Source: CAWHOW01 sp050013795
Lineage (GTDB): Bacteria; Bacteroidota; Bacteroidia; Bacteroidales; CG2-30-32-10
Length of the DNA: 9,209 nt
Reading direction: 5' to 3'
Assembly (NCBI GenBank): GCA_050013795.1
Contig: JBEKEO010000119.1
Coordinates: 1 to 9,209, forward strand
Part shown: positions 1-6,560 of the stretch, in pieces
Numbering within the stretch: the first letter of the stretch is position 1
How the letters are laid out: each line of letters starts with the position of its first letter
Position numbers and translations under genes: made by a program
The notes under the pieces: model-generated
Databases searched by the model: none
What the model was told of the DNA's origin: nothing
What the model saw: the letters and a program-made list of their open reading frames with translations, nothing else

Positions 1-1550
1 CCTATATCAATTGCTTTCTTAAAATATTGCTCAGCGCCAGTAGGATCGTTTAATGCCGAATGAAGAACACCAAGATTTATATATACCAAGGAATAATTAG
101 GAGAAAGTACCCGCGCTTTTTCAAAATATTTCTTTGCCTCAATATAATTTCCTATTCGCATCTGGGAAAGGGCATAATTCATCATTCCTCTTCCATTGTT
201 TGGACTTTTTTGTGTTACATCGTACCAAAGGGACTCATAAGAACTCCAAACTTTATTTCGTTGATGTGTCCCATAAGCATGACTACATAATAACCCGATC
301 ATAAAAATACCTGTCACTGTTGTCAACCATGGAGTGGCTATAAATCTTTTTTCATCTCTTAAGATTATCAGGTAAATAATAGCTGTTGAAAAAGCCAAAG
401 CTAATCCAATATAAGGGAAATATACCCTGTGATCATTCAACACTTCTGAAAGGGGAATGATAGTTGAAGTAGGCACAAGAGCAAGAAAAAACCAGAAAAT
501 GCCAAAAGTAATTGGACGAAATGTTGCTTTTACTGATAATCGAAATGAGAGCCAAATCATTCCTGTAATAAACATCAAACCCATCAAAAAACGGATATTA
601 AAAATCGAAGTAAGAGGTAGCCAGTCGGTATCGGCAGAAAGCTCTGTCGGCAAGATAAAAGTTTTAAAATATTGTACTATTACAAAAGGTTGAGTAATAA
701 AATAACTCCAACGGGATATAATGCCAGGAGTCCATGTTTTAGGTGTCATAAAATATTCAAAAAGGTAAAGACCAGCTCCAATCAAAATAATATGAACAAC
801 TGATTTAAATGAAGACCAAATCTTTTTTAAGTTCTCTTCTTTGAATATTTTACTTAGATCGGTATGCTTTTCAAAAAGTAGTATATAAAAGAACAAAATT
901 GGCCCAAACATAAGTGTGGGTTCTTTTACAAAAAATCCAAAAACATAAGGTACGAGGTAAAAATGATATTTCCTTTTTTGTGGGAAATAAATATAAATAA
1001 TAAAAGCTAATAATAACATTAGCGTAGAAAAGCCATCCGACCTTGAAATAACATAATTAACGGTCTCTGCCATGGCTGTATGGTAGCAGTAAAATGCCAC
1101 AATAAATAAAGTAAAATACTGATTCCATTTGTGATTAAAAGAGACATCAAGAATCTTCTTTATCAAAAGAAACATCAGAAAAGCCTGTAAAATGAAACAA
1201 GTAAATATTGATAAATGAAAATAAAATGGAATTAATCCTTTATCCCCATTAATAAAATTATTCTTTATTCCCAGAGGATTCCATTTTGCTATCGCATAAT
1301 CAATAGTATTTAAAGTAGTAAGCCCGGGACGATATGCTTGGTTTTGTGGAAGGTTGCTTGTTGTCTTTCCATCAACATAGAAACGGGGGATATTCTTAAG
1401 ACTTCTTATCCATATATTATTTACTATAGTATGTTCATCGTCAAAATGGAAAGGATTTTTAAAATGATTGGAATAAACTATTATCAACCCGGCTAACAGC
1501 AATAGACATAAACCGAAAAAACGAAATTTATCAGATGGCAAAATCTTCAT
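1..1550 (-). CDS. TMTC-like polytopic membrane protein with C-terminal TPRs (partial, C-terminus beyond left edge)
   Basis: An uninterrupted minus-strand frame starts at ATG 1550-1548 and gives 516 residues before leaving the window. Residues 11-27 form the first hydrophobic span. A FDDEHTIVNN loop follows at 36-45, then YRPGL at 73-77. About ten more membrane spans lie between 107 and 424. Other landmarks are HTAMAETVNYVISRSD (157-172), KEP (209-211), a VPTSTIIPL...HRVYFP stretch (359-379) and a T-x-x-RN-x-x-W segment (428-435). At least two TPRs follow (about 453-516). This order (acidic first loop, HxxxxExV...R.D, KE, RxYxP, TPRs) is what I know from bacterial relatives of eukaryotic TMTC proteins, GT-C fold protein O-mannosyltransferases. 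The bacterial members are mostly uncharacterised, so glycosyltransferase activity is inferred. The gene is divergent from the glycosylation genes to its right. The ATG was chosen because it immediately precedes the signal-like first span. Number and end of the TPRs are unknown. Confidence 0.85.
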   Translation of the reverse strand, partial: MKILPSDKFRFFGLCLLLLAGLIIVYSNHFKNPFHFDDEHTIVNNIWIRSLKNIPRFYVDGKTTSNLPQNQAYRPGLTTLNTIDYAIAKWNPLGIKNNFINGDKGLIPFYFHLSIFTCFILQAFLMFLLIKKILDVSFNHKWNQYFTLFIVAFYCYHTAMAETVNYVISRSDGFSTLMLLLAFIIYIYFPQKRKYHFYLVPYVFGFFVKEPTLMFGPILFFYILLFEKHTDLSKIFKEENLKKIWSSFKSVVHIILIGAGLYLFEYFMTPKTWTPGIISRWSYFITQPFVIVQYFKTFILPTELSADTDWLPLTSIFNIRFLMGLMFITGMIWLSFRLSVKATFRPITFGIFWFFLALVPTSTIIPLSEVLNDHRVYFPYIGLALAFSTAIIYLIILRDEKRFIATPWLTTVTGIFMIGLLCSHAYGTHQRNKVWSSYESLWYDVTQKSPNNGRGMMNYALSQMRIGNYIEAKKYFEKARVLSPNYSLVYINLGVLHSALNDPTGAEQYFKKAIDI

Positions 1551-1687
1551 AACGAACTTTTCTACTAATAAATTATTAATTGGTTTTCAACAATTAAACG
1601 TAGGATAAAATCAATTTTTAATTGATCATTTTTTTATTTTGTAATTTTATCGACAAAAATATAAAAATTAAATTACAAAGTAGTCTT
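1551..1687. promoter_or_regulatory. Divergent intergenic region with two AT-rich inverted repeats
   Basis: This 137-bp non-coding spacer lies between two genes transcribed away from each other, so it should hold both promoters. It contains a 7-bp perfect inverted repeat with a 3-nt centre (1610-1626, ATCAATT-TTT-AATTGAT). It also contains a 10-bp perfect inverted repeat, TTTGTAATTT at 1638-1647 and AAATTACAAA at 1670-1679, ending 8 nt before the downstream ATG. On the minus strand, TATTTTTG (1661-1654) matches the Bacteroidota -7 consensus TAnnTTTG. However, the nearest TTTG (1679-1676) is only 14 nt away instead of about 19-20, so the promoter call is weak. No convincing plus-strand promoter was found. 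In such AT-rich DNA these repeats may be chance. Confidence 0.35.
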
Positions 1688-2464
1688 ATGAAAAACACCA
1701 ATAACGAAGTAATTCAAAAAAATAATAAGCATGTAAATTTGATTATTTCTTTTTTGATTTTGCTTCCATTATGTTTTTTGATTTACAACATAAAAGTTAA
1801 AAAAAACGATGCTTATAAAATAAAATCTGATACCCTTTCTAGTTCTGTTGATTCAAATGCGATTAAGTTACAGGCAGCTGTTGATCTTGCAAAATCTAAT
1901 CCAAATGGGACGAATTATATTAATTTAAGCTTAGAATATTATAATAATCGGAAATACAAAGAATGCGTTGATGCAACAAAAAAAGCTTTAGAGTTTGACC
2001 CCCAAAGCTATGTTGCTTATAATAATATGTGCACTGCATACAACCAGCTTGGGCTTTGGGACGAAGCAATAGTTGCGGGAAACAAGGCGCTTGAAATAGC
2101 TCCCGGAAATCAGTTGGCTACGAATAATCTTAAAGTTTCAACTGATGGAAAAGCCAGCCAGGATAAATCTATTACAGATGCTGAAACGTTGGTAAAGACA
2201 AGTCCCAGTGAGAAAAATTATATCAGTCTTGGAAATATTTATTATGGCGCAAGAAAATATGAAAAGGCTATAAATTCTTTTCAAAAAGCATTATCATACA
2301 ATCATAATAATATTATAGTTTATAACAATATTTGTTCATCATACAACGAATTGGGCAAATGGAAAGAGGCTGCTGAAAATTGCGAGAAAGCCTTAAAAAT
2401 AGATTCTTCGTACGTTCTTTCTAAAAATAATCTGAAGCTTGCAAAAGAAAATTTGAAAAAATAA
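1688..2464 (+). CDS. Single-span membrane-anchored TPR protein
   Basis: The protein has 258 residues from ATG 1688. A short polar N-terminus rich in Asn and Lys leads into one strongly hydrophobic span (about residues 15-35). Lys residues follow it, then a Ser-rich linker, so most of the protein probably sits on one side of the membrane. Which side is not certain. The rest is two tandem units of about 78 residues (about 73-149 and 174-250). Each holds a pair of TPR-like helix-turn-helix repeats with YNN[M/I]C...YNxLGxWxEA...KAL and ending in NNLK. TPRs are protein-interaction scaffolds; no catalytic motif is visible. An in-frame TTG at 1622 would add 22 residues, but it lies inside the upstream palindrome, so the ATG is preferred. 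The same cassette recurs at the C-terminus of the next gene, 45 bp downstream, which suggests a shared partner or joint complex. It could equally be a lipid- or polysaccharide-assembly scaffold. Confidence 0.82.
   Translation: MKNTNNEVIQKNNKHVNLIISFLILLPLCFLIYNIKVKKNDAYKIKSDTLSSSVDSNAIKLQAAVDLAKSNPNGTNYINLSLEYYNNRKYKECVDATKKALEFDPQSYVAYNNMCTAYNQLGLWDEAIVAGNKALEIAPGNQLATNNLKVSTDGKASQDKSITDAETLVKTSPSEKNYISLGNIYYGARKYEKAINSFQKALSYNHNNIIVYNNICSSYNELGKWKEAAENCEKALKIDSSYVLSKNNLKLAKENLKK
1904..2437 (+). repeat. TPR cassette, copy 1 (two units)
   Basis: This is the coding sequence of the two-unit TPR cassette in the membrane-anchored protein. Unit 1 aligns without gaps to unit 1 of the copy at 4250-4756, with 43 of 79 residues identical by hand count. 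Units 1 and 2 inside this copy share about 33 of 78. At the DNA level, TATAACAATATTTGTTC at 2321-2337 recurs exactly at 4640-4656. Confidence 0.8.
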
Positions 2465-2509
2465 AGAATTTAAGATTATTCAGTCTCGCGACAAGCAAAT
2501 AACATAAAT

Positions 2510-4786
2510 ATGAAAGATTTCGGAATTGCAATTCCCAAATTAAATTATAGGAAAATATTTTGGATTGTTGCATTATTTATTGGTATATTGATGCCTGTCC
2601 TTAGTTTCGATTATGGGGTAATTGAAGATGACGGACTTCATGATGCACATGGGAAAGTCCTTTTGAACTACTTTATGGGTAAGGACTCTCTTGCTTCTCA
2701 GGGCTTGTTTAACGAAAAAGGAGAGTTGCCGAAAATTATCGATATTTCTGATGAAAGAAATCATATGAGGCAAATGAATATTGACTATGGTGGCTTTTTC
2801 GATTTGATCACAGCATTCTTGCATCAGTATTTTAACTTTATTGGAGAATTTGAATTTAGAAATTTGATCAATTCACTGTTTGGATTTTTGCTTTTTTTGT
2901 TCACGGGGTTTTTGGCTAAAGAACTAGGGGGGTGGAAAACAGCCGTATTTGCATTCCTTTTCATAGTGCTCACTCCGGTACTGTTTGGCCATTCAATGTA
3001 TAATCCTAAGGATATTCCCTTTGCTGCTTTTTATATGTTCTCGCTTTTTCATATAGTGAAATTAGTGAAAGAATTGCCAAAAATAAAATTCAAACGGGCA
3101 ATCTTTCTTATAATAAATATTTCTCTGCTTATTAATATCAGAGTGTTAGGATTGGTAATGCTGGCATTTTTTTTCTTTGCTATTTTTGCTTGGTGGGTAA
3201 TTAAAAACTCTGAGAATAAATTTAAAAATATTGACATAAAAAAAACGATAATTCTTGCACTAAAAATAACGAGTATTGGTTTTGTCGCTTATCTTGCTGC
3301 TTGTATCTTCTGGCCGTATGATCAGAACAACCCTTTGAAAATACCACTCTTTTTATTCCTAAATATAAATAAAGTTGCGTTTTTTAATGGTTTCCATTTT
3401 TTTCAGCTTTTCGAAGGAAAGTGGATAAGTAATACCGAAATACCCTGGTATTTTATACCCAAATGGCTGTTAATATTAACCATGCCTCTTCATATCATTT
3501 TAGGAATATTTTTAATAATTCTGCTTTATTTTAAAAAAATTATCTCTCCAGTTTTTTCTTCAAACTTGTTTCTTATTTCGTTTGTTCTTTTTGCTTCTTT
3601 ATTTCCTATTTTTTATGCAGTTATATCCGGCTCACATGCTTTTGATAACTGCAGACATTTTTTATTTACCTTGCCCCCTTTGATTTCGGTTTGTGGTTTA
3701 TCGTGGAAATATTTATTTGATATAATTCAAAAAAAAACAATAAAATTTGCTTTTTATCTTATACTTGCATTATTACTTCTTCAACCTTTCCAATGGATGA
3801 TTATAAACCACCCTTTGGAGTCGTTGTATTTTAGTCCTTTAATTGGTGGCCCCAATGGGGCTTTCTGTAATTACGAAATGGATTACTGGGGTGTTGCAGT
3901 TAAACCTGCTGTTAAATGGATTGAAAAAAATGCGACAAATGCCACTCCAGAAAAGCCTGTAAGAGTGAGATTATTTTATGGGGAACAATTGAAAGCAAGC
4001 TATTATGTTGATAAAATTCCTTATCTGAAGTTTGTACAAGCCAGTTATATTTCTCCCGATTGGGATTATTCTATTTTTATGAGTTCCGAAGCAAAACATG
4101 ATCATGATCTTTTATTAAAAAACTGGCCGCCCAAAAATACTGTATTCCGGGTTAAAGTTGATACTGTTACTGTTTGCGCGGTTGTAAAAAATACTTTAAG
4201 ATCAAACTCATTTTATACAGACTCAATAGAAGCTGCCATTTCGGCTCATCCCACTGTTGAAGGCTATATCCAGCTCAGCTTATTATATTATAACAATTCA
4301 AATTATATTAAATGCGTAGATGCTTCACGAAAAGTATTGATGCTAAACCCCTCTAGTGTAATTGCATATAATAATATGTGTGCAGCTTACAACTCCTTAT
4401 TGATGTTTGATGAAGCCAAAATTGCAGGAGAAAAAGCATTGCAATTAGTGTCAAATTACGAACTCACTAAGAATAATCTGAAGGTAACGGAAAAAGGAAT
4501 TATTCAAAGGAAAGAGAGAAAACTTTTACCTAGCCAATACCTGAATTTAAGTTATAATTATTATATTATGGGAAATTATCAAGCTTGCATTAAGGTATGC
4601 AAGGAATTACTTGAAATTGATCCGTCAAACGCAGTTGCTTATAACAATATTTGTTCTTGTTATAATGCCTTGGGAAATTATAAAGAAGCTGAAAAAGCAT
4701 GCCAACAGGCTTTAAAATTTAAACCGGATTTTGATTTGGCAAAAAATAATTTAAAAATTGCTGAAAAAACAAATAGTGGCAAATGA
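2510..4786 (+). CDS. GT39/PMT-like membrane glycosyltransferase fused to a C-terminal TPR cassette
   Basis: The protein has 758 residues. Residues 1 to about 475 are a polytopic GT-C module. It has a first span at 15-33, an acidic extracytoplasmic loop with EDDGLHDAHG (39-48), and a FRNLINSLFGFL segment (116-127). FGHSMYNPKDIPF (159-171) follows, then roughly nine more spans, DNCRHFLFTLPP (379-390) and HPLESLYFSPLIGG...DYWG (434-461). These are hallmarks I recognise from the bacterial glycosyltransferase family 39 (ArnT/PMT-like) group. Those enzymes transfer sugars from polyprenyl-phosphate donors on the outer face of the inner membrane; the acidic loop residues are the expected catalytic or metal site. 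Residues 480-560 form a soluble beta-rich stretch usual for this group. Residues 581-749 are two TPR-pair units resembling the upstream protein. The acceptor is unknown and could be protein or glycan. No frameshift is seen. Start ATG 2510 lies 45 bp after the previous stop. Confidence 0.87.
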   Translation: MKDFGIAIPKLNYRKIFWIVALFIGILMPVLSFDYGVIEDDGLHDAHGKVLLNYFMGKDSLASQGLFNEKGELPKIIDISDERNHMRQMNIDYGGFFDLITAFLHQYFNFIGEFEFRNLINSLFGFLLFLFTGFLAKELGGWKTAVFAFLFIVLTPVLFGHSMYNPKDIPFAAFYMFSLFHIVKLVKELPKIKFKRAIFLIINISLLINIRVLGLVMLAFFFFAIFAWWVIKNSENKFKNIDIKKTIILALKITSIGFVAYLAACIFWPYDQNNPLKIPLFLFLNINKVAFFNGFHFFQLFEGKWISNTEIPWYFIPKWLLILTMPLHIILGIFLIILLYFKKIISPVFSSNLFLISFVLFASLFPIFYAVISGSHAFDNCRHFLFTLPPLISVCGLSWKYLFDIIQKKTIKFAFYLILALLLLQPFQWMIINHPLESLYFSPLIGGPNGAFCNYEMDYWGVAVKPAVKWIEKNATNATPEKPVRVRLFYGEQLKASYYVDKIPYLKFVQASYISPDWDYSIFMSSEAKHDHDLLLKNWPPKNTVFRVKVDTVTVCAVVKNTLRSNSFYTDSIEAAISAHPTVEGYIQLSLLYYNNSNYIKCVDASRKVLMLNPSSVIAYNNMCAAYNSLLMFDEAKIAGEKALQLVSNYELTKNNLKVTEKGIIQRKERKLLPSQYLNLSYNYYIMGNYQACIKVCKELLEIDPSNAVAYNNICSCYNALGNYKEAEKACQQALKFKPDFDLAKNNLKIAEKTNSGK
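4250..4756 (+). repeat. TPR cassette, copy 2 (fused to glycosyltransferase)
   Basis: This stretch encodes residues 581-749 of the GT39-like protein: two TPR-pair units each carrying YNN[M/I]C...YN and ending in NNLK. The order and spacing within units match the cassette at 1904-2437. The linker between units is about ten residues shorter here. It is best read as a diverged duplicate of that cassette. Confidence 0.8.
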
Positions 4787-4852
4787 ATTTCTTTTCATTC
4801 GTTTGAAATATTTTTCAATAAAATAGCAGATTGTTTTTTATAATCTTAAAAC
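4787..4852. other. 66-bp AT-rich gap before the transketolase genes
   Basis: This is the largest gap in the plus-strand series. It holds a weak 6-bp hairpin, TTGAAA-TATT-TTTCAA (4803-4818), with no GC-rich stem and no adjoining T-run, so it is not a convincing terminator. No Bacteroidota -33/-7 promoter pair was found. The transketolase group could be read through from upstream or have its own promoter here; the sequence does not decide. Confidence 0.3.
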
Positions 4853-5659
4853 ATGAATATCTCAAATCTAAATAAGATTAAACTGGATTGTTTAGAAATA
4901 ATTTTGAAAAAATATAAAGATGCAAATGCCGGACATATTGGGGCATCTTTATCTTGTCTGGATATTCTGGTATATTTATATTTTTTTCTGATGAATAAGG
5001 AGGATAGATTCATTTTATCTAAAGGGCATGCTGCCTTATCATTATATGTTGTTTTATATAAAGCGGAAATAATTGATATTAATCTCTTAAATTCTTTTTA
5101 TAATAACGGAACATTATTGTCGGCTCATCCTCCATGTAATAGAAAGCTCAATGGCGTTACTTTCGGAACAGGTAGTCTTGGACATGGTCTACCACTGGCA
5201 AATGGTTTTTCCTTATCCAATCGTTTTACAAAAACAGTCAATAATGTATTCTGTCTAATATCTGAAGGTGATTGCGATGAAGGCTCAACATGGGAGGCCG
5301 CTCTTTTCGCTTCACAGTATAAATTAAAAAATTTATTTGTAATAATTGATAATAATAACCTTCAGGGTTTCGGTAAATCAAACGAAGTGCTTAATCTTGA
5401 ACCATTAGCTGATAAATGGAAATCTTTTAATTTTGATGTAGCTATTGCAGAAAACGGCAATGATTTTAATTCATTGCATATCGCTTTTGATAAACTTTGT
5501 AAAACCGGTTCGAATAAGCCAAAATGTATTATTGCTGAAACTACAAAAGGTAGTGGCATTTCATTTATGGAAAACAAATTGGAATGGCATTATCTTCCTA
5601 TGAATGATGAACAATATACACAGGCAATAAAAGAAATTAAAATTTTGAAAAATGCGTAA
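4853..5659 (+). CDS. Split transketolase, N-terminal (thiamine-diphosphate pyrophosphate-binding) subunit
   Basis: The protein has 268 residues, the usual length of the N-terminal half of two-subunit transketolases. Family landmarks in order are AGHIG (26-30), LSKGHA (55-60), GSLGHGL (107-113), the diphosphate/Mg motif region SEGDCDEGSTWEAA (137-150), IDNNNLQGFG (165-174) and KGSGISFME...WH (232-246). Together with the next gene product it would form the ThDP-dependent enzyme that moves a two-carbon ketol unit between sugars. Such stand-alone split pairs are common in secondary sugar and O-antigen clusters, not only in the pentose-phosphate pathway. The odd feature is the canonical GDGE of the ThDP motif, which reads SEGD, so the usual Mg-binding Asp is Glu138. 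The C-terminal end overlaps the next start by 8 bp. Donor and acceptor sugars cannot be read from the sequence. Confidence 0.94.
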   Translation: MNISNLNKIKLDCLEIILKKYKDANAGHIGASLSCLDILVYLYFFLMNKEDRFILSKGHAALSLYVVLYKAEIIDINLLNSFYNNGTLLSAHPPCNRKLNGVTFGTGSLGHGLPLANGFSLSNRFTKTVNNVFCLISEGDCDEGSTWEAALFASQYKLKNLFVIIDNNNLQGFGKSNEVLNLEPLADKWKSFNFDVAIAENGNDFNSLHIAFDKLCKTGSNKPKCIIAETTKGSGISFMENKLEWHYLPMNDEQYTQAIKEIKILKNA

Positions 5660-6560
5660 AGAATTTGCGCAACATATCGAACGACTTGCAGTTGAAAATG
5701 ATAAAATTATTTTTTTGACTGGTGACTTGGGTTTTATGGCTCTCGAAAATTTAAGAAAAGCCATAGGTGATCGTTTTATTAATACAGGAGTCAGTGAACA
5801 AAACATGATTTCAATGGCCGCAAGTTTGGCGTATGAAAATTTAATACCAGTTTGCTACAGTATTGCACCGTTTATAGTATTTCGCCCTGCCGAACAAATA
5901 AGAATAGATGTATGCCTACATAACCTTAATGTAAAGATTGTTGGAAATGGAGGGGGCTTTGGATATGGAATAATGGGCGCAACTCACCATGCAATTGAAG
6001 ATATTGCAGTTATTGGTTCATTTCAAAATATGCGGTGTTTTATTCCTTTTTGTAATGAAGACGTTAGTGGTGCAATTGATAAAATGTTTGAATATAAAGG
6101 ACCTTCGTATTTGAGACTGGGGTTTGGTGACAAACCACAACAAATTCAATTAGAGAAATTTTCATCTGTTCGCAGGTTAAGTATGGGCGATAAAATCACC
6201 ATAGCTGGGATAGGACCTATTTTATTAAATGTATTTGAAACTTTAGCAGAAACAGAAAAAGGAATTGCAGATGTTTTTGCTATATCAGAAATGCCATTAA
6301 CATCTCTTCACGAAGAATTAAAAAATAGTATTACTAAAACAAAAAAACTTTTAGTAATCGAAGAGCATGTAAAAAGGGGCGGACTTGGTGAAAATATTGC
6401 ATCGTTGATACTTGAAGATGGTATTTGCTGTGTATATAGGCATTTATTTATTAACGGTTATGTTAACGGGCTGTATGGAAGCCAATCATATCATTTGGAA
6501 ATTAACGGACTTGATAAAAAAACAATTTTTTTAGCAATAAATACATTAATAAATGGATAA
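5652..6560 (+). CDS. Split transketolase, C-terminal (pyrimidine-binding) subunit
   Basis: The protein has 302 residues, full length for the C-terminal subunit. The expected catalytic Glu that activates the thiamine pyrimidine is Glu49 in TGVSEQNM (45-52). A YSIAPFIVFRPAEQIR stretch (69-84) corresponds to the pyrimidine-binding strand-helix. GYGIMGATHHAIEDIA (104-119) matches the family's SYG-x-x-G-x-THHATEDIA segment. A C-terminal transketolase domain runs from about 170 to 300, with LLVIEEH (233-239) and GGLGENIA (243-250). It pairs with the preceding subunit to make the active site at the heteromer interface. Its ATG lies within the previous gene's last codons (ATGCGTAA, 5652-5659), and its own stop overlaps the next start in the same way. 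This implies coupled translation and matched stoichiometry. No defect is seen in this subunit. Confidence 0.94.
   Translation: MRKEFAQHIERLAVENDKIIFLTGDLGFMALENLRKAIGDRFINTGVSEQNMISMAASLAYENLIPVCYSIAPFIVFRPAEQIRIDVCLHNLNVKIVGNGGGFGYGIMGATHHAIEDIAVIGSFQNMRCFIPFCNEDVSGAIDKMFEYKGPSYLRLGFGDKPQQIQLEKFSSVRRLSMGDKITIAGIGPILLNVFETLAETEKGIADVFAISEMPLTSLHEELKNSITKTKKLLVIEEHVKRGGLGENIASLILEDGICCVYRHLFINGYVNGLYGSQSYHLEINGLDKKTIFLAINTLING

Noticed and set aside
60..693. Short plus-strand open frames at 60-290 and 457-693
   Set aside because: Both lie entirely inside the long minus-strand TMTC-like gene and show no recognisable domain; they are antisense shadows.
1610..1634. Palindrome followed by a T-run as a rho-independent terminator
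   Set aside because: The stem has no GC-rich core, and no plus-strand gene ends upstream because the left gene reads away from it.
1622..1687. Upstream TTG start adding 22 residues to the anchored TPR protein
   Set aside because: It needs a TTG inside an AT-rich palindrome and adds a low-complexity hydrophobic stretch. ATG 1688 gives a normal short polar N-terminus before the membrane span.
4839..4844. TATAAT as a promoter -10 for the transketolase genes
   Set aside because: It ends only 8 nt before the start codon, has no matching -35 or TTTG element at proper spacing, and such strings are expected by chance in this AT-rich gap.
4853..6560. The two transketolase genes as a frameshifted single gene
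   Set aside because: Each half has full family length with its own start, and the 8-bp overlap with a stop is the normal layout of split transketolase pairs.
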